Positions 8,075 through 17,765 of a stretch of 40,278 nt of DNA are shown piece by piece. The stretch's first letter is position 1; every line of letters starts with the position of its first letter. A program made the position numbers and the translations under genes. Origin of the DNA: Caballeronia sordidicola (GTDB lineage Bacteria > Pseudomonadota > Gammaproteobacteria > Burkholderiales > Burkholderiaceae). Below the pieces are notes generated by a model. It saw only the letters and a list, made by a program, of their open reading frames with translations. It was not told the DNA's origin and did not search any database. Location: contig NZ_MTHB01000048.1 in the NCBI RefSeq assembly GCF_002220365.1, forward strand, positions 1 to 40,278. The letters are read 5' to 3'.

Positions 8075-10585
8075 ATGAGACATGATCTAGATGAAGCGGT
8101 CATCGATCCGGTGCGAGTGACCCTCGACCCTGTCGGCCTGCTGCCGCCTGCCGTGCAGGACACGCCGCCGCGGCACCGCGCGAGAATCGCGAAACGGGTG
8201 CCGCGGGTTGCGATCGTGCATGACTGGCTCGTTGCTTTCGCCGGCGCGGAGAAGGTGCTTGAACAGATCGTCACGTGTTTTCCCGACGCCGATCTGTTCA
8301 GCGTCGTCGACTTCATGGAAGAGCGGACGTGGATGCGCGGCAAGAAGGTGACGACCTCGTTCATCCAGAAACTGCCGCAGGCGAAAAAGCGCTACCGCTC
8401 GTATCTGCCGCTCATGCCGCTCGCGATCGAACAGCTCGACGTGTCCGGCTATGACCTCGTCATTTCGAGCAGCCATGCGGTAGCGAAGGGCATACTGACG
8501 GGTCCCGATCAGATCCACGTGAGCTATGTGCATTCGCCCATTCGCTATGCATGGGATCTGCAACACCAGTACTTGCAGCAATCGAATCTCACGTCCGGCG
8601 TGAAGTCGTTGCTCGCGCGCATGGTGCTGCACTACATGCGCAACTGGGACATCCGCACGTCGAATTCGGTGGATCATTTCATCGCGAATTCGGCGTTCAT
8701 CGCGCGGCGGATCAACAAGGTCTATCACCGCGATTCGCATGTGATCTTCCCGCCCGTCGATGTCGAAGCGTTCCAGCTTTGCGAGGTGAAAGAGGACTTC
8801 TATCTGACGGCGTCGCGGATGGTGCCGTACAAGAAAATCGATTTGATCGTGGAAGCGTTCGCGAAGATGCCCGAGCGCAAGCTGGTCGTGATCGGCGATG
8901 GCCCCGACATGCGCAAGATCCGCGACAAGGCCACGCCGAATGTCGAGATCATGGGCTATCAGCCGTTCTCCGTCCTGCAGGACAAGATGCGGCGTGCAAA
9001 GGCGTTCGTGTTCGCGGCCGAAGAGGACTTTGGCATCTCGGTGGTCGAGGCGCAAGCGTGCGGCACGCCAGTGATCGCATACGGCAAGGGCGGCGCGCTG
9101 GAAACCGTTCTGGACAGTTCGCACGCGCGCCCAACGGGCCTCTTCTTCGATGAACAGACGACCGATGCAATCATCGACGCCGTGGAAGGTTTCGAACTCG
9201 GCGCGGTGAAGATCAATCCGGCGGATTGCCGCGCGAATGCCGAGCGTTTTTCGATCAAGCATTTCCGCGATAGTCTTCGCGCCTATGTGCAAAGCGTTGC
9301 GCCTCATTTCACGCTGGCGCCCCCTGCGATGCCACCGTTGCCAGTGGCTGACCCGGCCATTGCGGCCGCGGCTCTGCAGCTTGATCAGGATCATGAAGAG
9401 GCCGATGCCATGCGCGTCCTCGCCGTCGATCAAAGCGGCGTGCTCGGGGGCGCGGAACTATCGTTGCTCGAGGTGATGAAGAACATGCGCGGCACTAACG
9501 AGACCGTGTTGTTCGACGACGGTCCATTTCGCATCGCGCTGGAAGCGGTCGGTATCAAAGTGGATGTGCTCGACGGCGCCGCGCTCGGTGGCTTGAGCAA
9601 GGACGGCGGGATGAAACGCTCGGGCACGGGCATGATCGGCGGCGTGATGAGCCTCGTGCGCGGCACGCTGGAAAAGTCGCGCAACTCGGATGTGATCTAC
9701 GTGAACACGCAACGCGCGATGGTGGTCGGCGCTATCGCCGGGCTGATCTCGCGACGGCCGGTGGTCTGGCATCTGCGCGATATCGTCAGCCAGGAGCATT
9801 TCGGCAAGACGCAGCTCACTATCATCAAGTGGTGCACGAAGCTCATGCTCGAACGCGTGATCGCGAACTCGACGGCGTCCGCCGTTGCGCTCACCGCGTT
9901 GACGCGGATGAAAGAGGAACGGCTGGACGTGGTGTTCAACGGTATTTCCGCCGAGCCGTTCACCGAGCTGGAATCTGTCGCGCAGCACGAGTTGAGGGCG
10001 CGCTTTGGTTTGCCGCAGGACGCATTCCTCGTAGGCTCGTTCAGCCGGCTCGCACGCTGGAAAGGACAGCACATCCTGCTTGAAGCGCTGCTGGAGGCGC
10101 CCGAGATGCATGCCGTGCTGGTAGGGGCGGCGCTCTTCGGCGAGGACGCCTACGAGGCGCAATTGCGTGCCTACGTGCTTGAACAGGGTCTCGCTGACCG
10201 CGTGCATTTCCTTGGCTTCCAGCACGACATTGCTGGCTGCATGAAAGCGGTCGATGTCGTCGCGCACACGTCCATCAGCCCGGAGCCGTTTGGTCGCGTG
10301 ATTATTGAAGGCATGCTGGCGAAGCGGCCGATCGTGGCAGCGCGGGCGGGCGGTGTGACAGACATTGTGGAGGATCGCGAGAACGGCATTCTCTGCACGC
10401 CCGGCGACGTCCATGCGCTCGCGGGTGCGCTGGGTGAACTATCGTCCGATGCTGGTTTGCGCAAACGGCTGGTCGAGCAGGGTTATGCGAACGCGATCAA
10501 CCGCTTCGGTACCGAACGGTATGTGGAGAGCGTTCAAAAGATTCTCTCCGATGTCGCCGGCAAGTCGCGGTTGAAACGGGGGTAG
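8075..10585 (+). CDS. Two-domain (tandem GT4) glycosyltransferase
   Basis: This 836-aa protein carries two complete GT-B glycosyltransferases. Domain 1 (residues ~45-420) starts RVAIVHDWLVAFAGAEKVLE and has the GT4 donor-site segment EEDFGISVVEAQACGTPVIA near residue 316. Domain 2 (residues ~446-830) starts MRVLAVDQSGVLGGAELSLL and has SPEPFGRVIIEGMLAKRPIV near residue 735. Both keep an E-x7-E-type motif. They are joined by a Pro/Ala-rich linker (about 425-445). The ATG at 8075 follows GAGGAG by 6 bases. An internal ATG at 9410, preceded by GAGG, could start domain 2 alone. The protein would add two sugars in succession to the lipid-linked repeat unit; cepacian loci contain a comparable bifunctional transferase, but equivalence is not shown. 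Confidence 0.9.
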   Translation: MRHDLDEAVIDPVRVTLDPVGLLPPAVQDTPPRHRARIAKRVPRVAIVHDWLVAFAGAEKVLEQIVTCFPDADLFSVVDFMEERTWMRGKKVTTSFIQKLPQAKKRYRSYLPLMPLAIEQLDVSGYDLVISSSHAVAKGILTGPDQIHVSYVHSPIRYAWDLQHQYLQQSNLTSGVKSLLARMVLHYMRNWDIRTSNSVDHFIANSAFIARRINKVYHRDSHVIFPPVDVEAFQLCEVKEDFYLTASRMVPYKKIDLIVEAFAKMPERKLVVIGDGPDMRKIRDKATPNVEIMGYQPFSVLQDKMRRAKAFVFAAEEDFGISVVEAQACGTPVIAYGKGGALETVLDSSHARPTGLFFDEQTTDAIIDAVEGFELGAVKINPADCRANAERFSIKHFRDSLRAYVQSVAPHFTLAPPAMPPLPVADPAIAAAALQLDQDHEEADAMRVLAVDQSGVLGGAELSLLEVMKNMRGTNETVLFDDGPFRIALEAVGIKVDVLDGAALGGLSKDGGMKRSGTGMIGGVMSLVRGTLEKSRNSDVIYVNTQRAMVVGAIAGLISRRPVVWHLRDIVSQEHFGKTQLTIIKWCTKLMLERVIANSTASAVALTALTRMKEERLDVVFNGISAEPFTELESVAQHELRARFGLPQDAFLVGSFSRLARWKGQHILLEALLEAPEMHAVLVGAALFGEDAYEAQLRAYVLEQGLADRVHFLGFQHDIAGCMKAVDVVAHTSISPEPFGRVIIEGMLAKRPIVAARAGGVTDIVEDRENGILCTPGDVHALAGALGELSSDAGLRKRLVEQGYANAINRFGTERYVESVQKILSDVAGKSRLKRG

Positions 10586-10609
10586 GGGCTCTGTAGGTCA
10601 AAGGTATGT

Positions 10610-10638
10610 CGGATGAACCGCGCAACGGGGTTCATCCG
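10610..10638. terminator. Hairpin between convergent genes
   Basis: CGGATGAACC (10610-10619) and GGTTCATCCG (10629-10638) form a perfect 10-bp stem with a 9-base loop, in the 64-bp gap between the convergent glycosyltransferase and aconitase X genes. It lacks a clear T-tract on either strand, so it may be a weak two-way terminator or RNA-stabilising hairpin. Confidence 0.45.
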
Positions 10639-10649
10639 GACGCCGGGAC

Positions 10650-11120
10650 CTAAAGCGCGGGAGAGCTTGCGGTCGCAACCCGCGCTGTTTCTTCGCCCGC
10701 TCGTGCGTCGATCTGGATGACGCCGCTGGTTTTGCACAGCCGTTCGAAATCCTCACTGCTCACGAGAACGAGCGGGATCTGTGACGCATAGAGTTCGTTC
10801 GCGACAATCACGCCAATGGCAATAATCAGATCGCGCTCGCATAACACAATGCCCGCAGGTCCAGTTTTGTTGCGAATGGCTTCAACAAGCACGCTGCTGC
10901 TGGAGCTCGACCCCTTTGCTCTTCTCATCAGCAAGATTACGCCGGCAAGGGTCTGGCCGAAGGCAGGATGCGATTGCTCGACAACGGTCCCGGTCTCGGC
11001 GTCGTACCCGCCCCAGAAACTTAGCGGTTCAATAAAGACGCCCGGCCCCCGCGCGAATCCGCTTGTGAGAGCCTCGGCTTTAAAGCTGGCTGATGTGTTC
11101 ATCGGGTTCATCGCGCTCAT
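10650..11120 (-). CDS. Aconitase X small (swivel) subunit, DUF126
   Basis: This 156-aa protein is the swivelling domain of aconitase X, recognisable from GPGVFIEPLSFWGGYDAETG, the QSHPAFGQTLAGVILLM segment and GPAGIVLCERDLIIAIGVIV. With the large subunit encoded just upstream it should form an iron-sulfur hydro-lyase. Two-subunit bacterial members have been shown to dehydrate cis-3-hydroxy-L-proline; archaeal relatives act on mevalonate 5-phosphate. The ATG at 11120 has AAGG eight bases upstream and overlaps the large-subunit gene by 41 bp, indicating coupled translation. No proline-degradation partner is visible nearby, so the substrate stays a family-based inference. Confidence 0.85.
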   Translation of the reverse strand: MSAMNPMNTSASFKAEALTSGFARGPGVFIEPLSFWGGYDAETGTVVEQSHPAFGQTLAGVILLMRRAKGSSSSSSVLVEAIRNKTGPAGIVLCERDLIIAIGVIVANELYASQIPLVLVSSEDFERLCKTSGVIQIDARAGEETARVATASSPAL

Positions 11121-12360
11121 CGAAGCAAACCTTTCCCGCGAAAGCGGAGTGCACGCATTCTTTCATGCTCCCATAGGCCACCCGGACACCGATATTCGCG
11201 GGTGCGTAAAGTGCCCACTTGCCTGAGTTCGTCATGACCAGACCGCTCATCTTCTTCATGACGGGCGTGATGTAGGTGCAGGTATCGAGGACGATCTGCA
11301 CCCCTCTGGACGCCAGCGTATCCGCTATGCCCGACGACTCGAGTTGCCACAATACAAACCGGCTGGTGTTCACATAGAAGTCGCACGCGAGCGCACCGGA
11401 AAACGTCGTGAACAGAGCGGAAAGCTGCTCGAATTCGGTGACGGAAAAATGCGGCGTCCCGAGGCTGACAGCAACCAGTGTCTCACCGGGCTGCGCCTGA
11501 TTGAGATGTCGGCGAACAGCGCGAAGCTCGTCCAGCGAAACATCGATCACCCGCGCGGGCGGCTTTCCCTGAAACGCTGCGTCGAGCGTCGGCGCTTCCG
11601 GCGTGATTCCGATGCCGTGAAAAAGCGCCACCGCGCCGCTCGACGCCGCGGCCGCTCCGAGCGCCTTCAACTCGTCCTCGGTGGTATCGGACGGCAGGCC
11701 GTCGATGGCCGCAACGCCCGCGCCCGCGGCTTTGCCAAGCAGGAAACCGAGCGCAGCGAAGAACACATCGCGGCCGGACAGCGCGCCGAAATCGGCAACC
11801 CGGATCAGGATCCGGGCCGCCCGGTTTTCGGTGACATGCAAGCCGGCGTAGGGTGCTCGGCCCGTGATCGCAGCGGCCAGATCGAGGAAGTCGCCGTACC
11901 GGCTGGTGCGGGCGCCCAGGACAGAATTCGCGAATACGATGGCGTTGGATTCCGCCCAGGCTATCTGGTCTCCAAGCTTCGGGCGATGCTTGAGTTGGTA
12001 AGGCGCGCACGTGAAGCTCGACTCGCATCCCAGTTCGATGTGGGCTTTCATGAGCCGTTCGGCGGCGCACTGAGTGCTTGGCTCTCCCTGATACAGCTCG
12101 GGATGGATCAGGTCGAGCGAGCCGACGTTCAGCGTCGTGGGCACGGCTACCCGCGTTTCACTTTGGACGAATCGTTCAACGAAATCGAGGCTCGCCGCAC
12201 CGTGATAAAGACAGCCGTCGATGTGCGCCGACGTTATATCGATCAACCTGTCAGCGCCCATGACATTCGCCGTGCGCGTGACGATCCTCATGGCTAGCGC
12301 GACACCGCTGCCCGCGTCTGCGTTCAGCATGGCGGCGTCTCGCTCACTGAGCTGCAACAT
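11080..12360 (-). CDS. Aconitase X catalytic (large) subunit, DUF521; probable cis-3-hydroxy-L-proline dehydratase
   Basis: This 426-aa protein matches the DUF521/aconitase X catalytic subunit. Visible family segments include IDITSAHIDGCLYHG near residue 45, SSFTCAPYQL near residue 117 and VLDTCTYITPVMKKMSGLVM near residue 370; the cysteines in these are candidate Fe-S ligands. The start ATG at 12360 is preceded by AGGAAA at good spacing. The small subunit overlaps its 3' end. The pair is a catabolic enzyme with no clear link to EPS and sits between the double glycosyltransferase and the acyltransferase, so it looks like an inserted or retained metabolic module. Confidence 0.88.
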   Translation of the reverse strand: MLQLSERDAAMLNADAGSGVALAMRIVTRTANVMGADRLIDITSAHIDGCLYHGAASLDFVERFVQSETRVAVPTTLNVGSLDLIHPELYQGEPSTQCAAERLMKAHIELGCESSFTCAPYQLKHRPKLGDQIAWAESNAIVFANSVLGARTSRYGDFLDLAAAITGRAPYAGLHVTENRAARILIRVADFGALSGRDVFFAALGFLLGKAAGAGVAAIDGLPSDTTEDELKALGAAAASSGAVALFHGIGITPEAPTLDAAFQGKPPARVIDVSLDELRAVRRHLNQAQPGETLVAVSLGTPHFSVTEFEQLSALFTTFSGALACDFYVNTSRFVLWQLESSGIADTLASRGVQIVLDTCTYITPVMKKMSGLVMTNSGKWALYAPANIGVRVAYGSMKECVHSAFAGKVCFDERDEPDEHISQL

Positions 12361-12540
12361 GATTGATTTCCTGGTTGGACGGCGGGGAGCCTGCGGGCGG
12401 ATTTGCCGACGCTCAGTTTATCGCGGTTATATTGCTCAGCAAACCTGCTCCAACTCGCGCGCATCTAGCGGGCGCGTTGAGCATCGCGTGAACCACTGGC
12501 ATACGGCAGCCGAGCCACGCCGATACACCCCCCCAAGATA

Positions 12541-12572
12541 AAAAAACCGCGCTCATCGCTGAGGGCGGTTTC
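12541..12572 (-). terminator. Factor-independent terminator of the acyltransferase gene
   Basis: Read on the minus strand, AAACCGC-C-CTC-N6-GAG-C-GCGGTTT forms a strong stem with one mismatch, followed by a run of T (the A-run at 12541-12546). It lies ~70 bp after the acyltransferase stop codon. Confidence 0.85.
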
Positions 12573-12644
12573 ACGGGTGCTTAATGGAACGATATAGTTG
12601 CTGACGCGGGGCTTAGTCGTTTCGTTGCGAGCCGGGGATTGGGC

Positions 12645-13823
12645 TTAGGCGGCAGCCGACTGGCGCCGCTTGAGACTGGCAGACCAATTCATCGCGGGGC
12701 GCTCGACCAGCATGTAGAACACGAAGGCCACCGCAATCGGCACGATCATGAAGGCGAACGAGGCCCAGATGGTCGTTTGCAGCGCCGAGTGAAACAGCAC
12801 CGATCCGAGCAGGATAAGGATAGGAATATGCACGATATACAGCGAGAAGCTGAACTCGCCGAGCCATGAGAAACCGCGCACAGGCAACGAGTTGCGCATG
12901 GGTTGATCCAGCACCTGGAACAGATACAGCGCGAACGCCAGCGCCCAGAACTGAAACGCCAGGTATTGCCCGAACTTGAACGCGCCGCAGCCAATCACCG
13001 CAACCACCAAGGCCGCGATCTTCAGTTTCATCGACCCGTTCGGCATCTTCTGCGCACCGGGCGCGGCCTTCGCCTCGGCGATCCACGCCCCGAGCGTCCA
13101 TGAGAACCAGTACGACGCGAACAACACGATCTCATGACGCTCGAACACCAGTGCCGAAATCACGTTGACGATGCCGACGCAAACCAGCACCGCTTTCATC
13201 CCGATCCGCCGGCGCAACGCAATCAGCAACGGATACACAAGATAGAACTGCACTTCGAGCGACAGCGTCCACAACGCTCCGTTCGATCCGAACGTACCGC
13301 CGGCCACGCCCTGCAGCGACAGCAGGTTGACGATGAACAAATGCAGATCCGCCGTACCAATCTTGGGGCTGACCGGCGTGAAGCCGAGGCTGAACGTATC
13401 CAGCACATACGTCAGCACCAGCGCGGCGAGCAGCACCGGATAGATACGCGCGAACCGGCGCATCAGGAAGTTGCCGGTATCGAAGGGGGCGCCTGGATTG
13501 GCTAGCAGCTTGCGCGCCGTTGCGCGATGAATACAGTACCCGCTGATCACGAAGAAGATCGGCACGCCGGCCGAACCCCAGGCAATGGGGAAGGTGAGAT
13601 AGCTGAAGAGCGTGTTGAGGTCGAACCTGGCCCCGCTCCTGTGGAATTGCTGTATGCCGATCCAGGTTATCTGGCGGCAGTGAAAATAAGCAACCAGCAA
13701 TGCCGCGACACCACGCCACGCGTTGATGGCGACATCGCGGTCGTCGATGCTGACAGCGGCTGCGCGTTCGAGCGGTAACTGCAGGGAAGAACCGGCCGGA
13801 TCGAGCAGGGACGAATCGCTCAT
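12645..13823 (-). CDS. Acyltransferase family 3 (OafA/YrhL-type) membrane protein
   Basis: This 392-aa membrane acyltransferase belongs to family 3. It has INAWRGVAALLVAYFHCRQI near the N terminus (the RG-x-A and HxR-like region), SAGVPIFFVISGYCIHR, and a final ERPAMNW motif after ~10 hydrophobic segments. Such proteins transfer acetyl or other acyl groups to surface polysaccharides or lipid-linked sugars; cepacian is heavily acetylated and its loci encode several. The start at 13823 (MSDSSLL) is chosen because GAGG lies six bases upstream; an ATG at 13835 is possible. The gene is monocistronic with its own terminator. The precise acyl group and acceptor cannot be read from sequence. Confidence 0.88.
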   Translation of the reverse strand: MSDSSLLDPAGSSLQLPLERAAAVSIDDRDVAINAWRGVAALLVAYFHCRQITWIGIQQFHRSGARFDLNTLFSYLTFPIAWGSAGVPIFFVISGYCIHRATARKLLANPGAPFDTGNFLMRRFARIYPVLLAALVLTYVLDTFSLGFTPVSPKIGTADLHLFIVNLLSLQGVAGGTFGSNGALWTLSLEVQFYLVYPLLIALRRRIGMKAVLVCVGIVNVISALVFERHEIVLFASYWFSWTLGAWIAEAKAAPGAQKMPNGSMKLKIAALVVAVIGCGAFKFGQYLAFQFWALAFALYLFQVLDQPMRNSLPVRGFSWLGEFSFSLYIVHIPILILLGSVLFHSALQTTIWASFAFMIVPIAVAFVFYMLVERPAMNWSASLKRRQSAAA

Positions 13824-14124
13824 TGAAAACCTCATGTCCAGGTTGAATGAAGGCCGGAGACGCTTCCCGGCCTTGCGGCGCCTTGTATGGTGCCCGTCTG
13901 GTGCCAGTCTGGCGCACCAATGGCCACTCAGGCGGCGCACTGTGCAGAGGTCATATTAGTCCGACAATTAATGGAAAAATATGCGTGGCAATCACCTCAT
14001 CAAGCACATGATGAGCAAAAACCTCCTTACAGTCTGTTTGAAAGGTAACTAATTTATTCGGCAATTATTTGTCGTTTTTTTTCTGCTAACTTCATTTCAA
14101 ACCATTCAAAGACAGGGGTACATC
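13824..14124. other. Promoter region between acyltransferase and small membrane protein genes
   Basis: About 300 bp between divergent genes. The part from 13960 to 14110 is AT-rich and contains TTGAAA (near 14038), a possible -35 element for the small gene, without a clear -10 partner. No gene is seen. Confidence 0.4.
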
Positions 14125-14268
14125 ATGGACATGCACGCATTTGCCGGTATTGCTGTTTTGTTGATCCTCGCGGCTGTTTCGGCTTATCGGGACGCGCTAC
14201 GTAACGATCCCATGTCGAAACTGAACGCGTCGGGCATTCGTTTTCCGCACTCGGACGATCAGGAATAA
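14125..14268 (+). CDS. Small single-span membrane protein (47 aa)
   Basis: This short gene begins MDMHAFAGIAVLLILAAVSA and ends GIRFPHSDDQE. Residues ~5-20 form one hydrophobic helix, followed by a soluble tail with alternating charges. The ATG at 14125 has AGGGG six bases upstream, a very good ribosome binding site, and an AT-rich promoter-like region precedes it. No family is recognised. Strong translation signals, a plausible membrane segment and isolation between two EPS genes argue that it is real. A role as a small regulator of a membrane enzyme is only conjecture. Confidence 0.65.
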   Translation: MDMHAFAGIAVLLILAAVSAYRDALRNDPMSKLNASGIRFPHSDDQE

Positions 14269-14493
14269 GCACTTCAGAACGACCGTGCTGCAATGCGGCA
14301 GGGGTTGAATTATTTTTTTTCGTGCACAGGCTGGCCCTTCCTGTCTGCAGGGCCCTGGCGAGTCACTACACCGCCTTGCGACGCAGCAAATTATTTTATC
14401 GCTTCAGAAGCGGCTTTCGATTGATATTTGCACCGTGATTGAAAGCTTTGAATGAATGCCAATTCGATGCGTTGCGATATTGCGCGAACGCAC

Positions 14494-14509
14494 ACGAACG
14501 GGCGTTCGT
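14494..14509. promoter_or_regulatory. Dyad upstream of galU copy 1
   Basis: ACGAAC-GGGC-GTTCGT is a perfect inverted repeat 36 bp upstream of the galU start, within an AT-rich leader. Size and position fit an operator, but no regulator is matched to it. The rest of the gap from 14269 shows nothing else. Confidence 0.4.
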
Positions 14510-14545
14510 ACATTTATTTGAAAGCATTTTAGGGAAGCGCGTGCG

Positions 14546-15466
14546 ATGCTGAAAGTGACCAAAGCCGTATTTCCTGTCGCGGGACTCGGCACCCGCTTCC
14601 TGCCCGCGACAAAAGCGAGCCCCAAGGAAATGCTGCCTGTTGTGGATAAACCGCTGATCCAGTACGCGGTCGAAGAGGCGATAGCGGCGGGAATCACGGA
14701 AATGATATTCGTGACGGGCCGCAGTAAGCGAGCGATTGAAGACCACTTCGACAAATCCTACGAGATCGAGGCGGAACTCGAAGCGCGCGGCAAGGAGGCG
14801 TTGCTCGAGGTCGTGCGCAAGATCAAGCCCGCGAACGTGGACTGCTTTTACGTGCGCCAGCCGAGCGCGCTCGGGCTGGGCCATGCGGTGCTATGCGCTG
14901 AAAAGTTGATTGGCGAAAACCCGTTCGCCGTGATTCTTGCCGACGACCTGCTCTACAGCAAGGAGCCGGTCATGAAGCAACTCGTCGATGTGTTCAATCA
15001 TTACCATAGCTCGGTCATTGGCGTAGAGCGGATCAGCCGGATCGACAGCGCGTCTTATGGCGTGATTGAAGGGCGCGAGTGGGAAGAGGACATCATCAAG
15101 CTGTCGGGCATCGTGGAGAAGCCGCAGCCGGCTTTGGCGCCGTCGAATCTGGGCGTGGTGGGGCGCTATGTGTTCATGCCGGGCATTTTCACGCATCTGC
15201 GCAATACGCGGGCCGGCAGTGGCGGCGAGATCCAATTGACTGACGCGATTGCGTCGTTGCTGGCCGTCGAGCAGGTGTTGGCGTACCGGTATTACGGCAC
15301 CCGCTTCGATTGCGGCAGCAAGCTCGGTTATTTGAAGGCGACCGTGCAGCTCGCGTTGCAGCACCCCGAAGTGCGCGACGACTTCGAGGCCTATTTGCGT
15401 GAGTGTCTGCCCGCGTTGTTCCCCGCGGCAGTGGTCGAGCACGCTGAGCTGATCGAGCCTTTCTAG
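14546..15466 (+). CDS. galU: UTP-glucose-1-phosphate uridylyltransferase (copy 1)
   Basis: This 306-aa enzyme makes UDP-glucose, the donor for glucose and precursor of UDP-galactose and UDP-glucuronate in EPS synthesis. The nucleotidyltransferase signature is at the N terminus ([20 protein letters not shown], then KEMLPVVDKPLIQYAVEEA). Further conserved parts are [30 protein letters not shown] and [12 protein letters not shown]. The ATG at 14546 follows AGGGAAG. Length is normal for GalU. A second copy lies at 17766-18698; the two are very similar, differing mainly in the C-terminal ~20 residues and scattered positions. Confidence 0.95.
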   Translation: MLKVTKAVFPVAGLGTRFLPATKASPKEMLPVVDKPLIQYAVEEAIAAGITEMIFVTGRSKRAIEDHFDKSYEIEAELEARGKEALLEVVRKIKPANVDCFYVRQPSALGLGHAVLCAEKLIGENPFAVILADDLLYSKEPVMKQLVDVFNHYHSSVIGVERISRIDSASYGVIEGREWEEDIIKLSGIVEKPQPALAPSNLGVVGRYVFMPGIFTHLRNTRAGSGGEIQLTDAIASLLAVEQVLAYRYYGTRFDCGSKLGYLKATVQLALQHPEVRDDFEAYLRECLPALFPAAVVEHAELIEPF

Positions 15467-15570
15467 CGGGATGGTTTTCGTTCTTTCGTTCGCGCCAGCA
15501 GCTAATCACATCTGGCCACATCTGGCACGAGCGATTCCCGCAGGACCAGGAAAATCCGGAAAACCAGAAA

Positions 15571-16161
15571 TCAAAAATCGAACCACCGGCATATCCACGG
15601 TGAGTAGGTCACGAGCAATTGCTGGATTGGTGCGTGATGCCCATAGGCAATCGTCGACACAGCAAGCAGACCCAGTCCGGCGAAGACCGACCCCGGCATC
15701 TTGCGCGGCTGCTTGAAAAAGCGTCGCAGGAAAAACAACGCGATACCGCTACCCAGGAACCAGCCGGCGATCACTTCAATCGGCGTATGGGCGTCCTGCA
15801 CGACCCGGCAGAAGCCGATCAGCGCGCCCAGTGCCAACCCGGCCACTGCGCCCAGCCTGTACCACCTCACGCCCCTGCTTCCAGCCAGCAAACCTAACGT
15901 CACGCCCCACACCGCCGATGTCAGCATGGTGTGGCCGCTGAAAACGCGGAAGTCGATCGAACGAATCTCGATGCCGCAACCCGCGTACAGAATCTTGTTC
16001 ACCCCGACTAATGTCAATGCGCCCGCCAACACACCGATCCAAACCAGCGCTTCACGCTTGTCAGTCGCGCCCAGCCATAATGCACATCCGGCTGCCAAGG
16101 GAATGGTCAGACCCGCATCGCCGAAATTGGTGATCAACCTCAAAACCGTCGTACCCGTCAT
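15571..16161 (-). CDS. PAP2-family membrane phosphatase
   Basis: This 196-aa protein has about six hydrophobic segments and PAP2/phosphatidic acid phosphatase motifs: SGHT (RVFSGHTMLTSAVWG, near residue 75) and a C-terminal H-x3-E-x5 segment (CRVVQDAHTPIEVIAGWFLG). The first motif (K-x6-RP) is degenerate, so activity is uncertain. PAP2 enzymes recycle undecaprenyl pyrophosphate or dephosphorylate lipid carriers, which would suit an EPS region using the same carrier. The start at 16161 has a GGGGGG tract just upstream. It is convergent with galU copy 1; no terminator is seen between them. Confidence 0.8.
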   Translation of the reverse strand: MTGTTVLRLITNFGDAGLTIPLAAGCALWLGATDKREALVWIGVLAGALTLVGVNKILYAGCGIEIRSIDFRVFSGHTMLTSAVWGVTLGLLAGSRGVRWYRLGAVAGLALGALIGFCRVVQDAHTPIEVIAGWFLGSGIALFFLRRFFKQPRKMPGSVFAGLGLLAVSTIAYGHHAPIQQLLVTYSPWICRWFDF

Positions 16162-16327
16162 ACGCCCCCCGAAAAGCGCGCGCTTGAGCGGTGACCAGGA
16201 TCGTCACCGCTGCGCTTGTTGCGCTGTGCCTATTGTATTGCTCGCTCCTAAGCTTCTTTTGACGCCTTCCTTCGACCCTTGCTTCCAACCCGTGTTTCCA
16301 ACGCCGTCGTAACCTGATGTAACTCCC

Positions 16328-17488
<1,161 letters not shown>

Positions 17489-17765
17489 CAACTTGTCTCC
17501 GTTGTCGGTCCGGGCGGCGGGGATTGATCTCGTATGCGTCGCACTATACGCGGCGCAATAGAACCGTCAGGGCAGTCGTCTGAAAAGAACGAGATGTTGG
17601 CAGATGGTTTCGATATTCGAGTAATAAGCTGACCATCAGTGATCAAAAAAACCAGTCACGGGGTCTCTCTCAAGCATTGCATGAGACATTGCACGAGGCA
17701 TGGCGAAGACTGTGACTAGAATCCTGGCCCGTTATCGAGCGCCGGACAAAACAAGGGGGTCGGAC

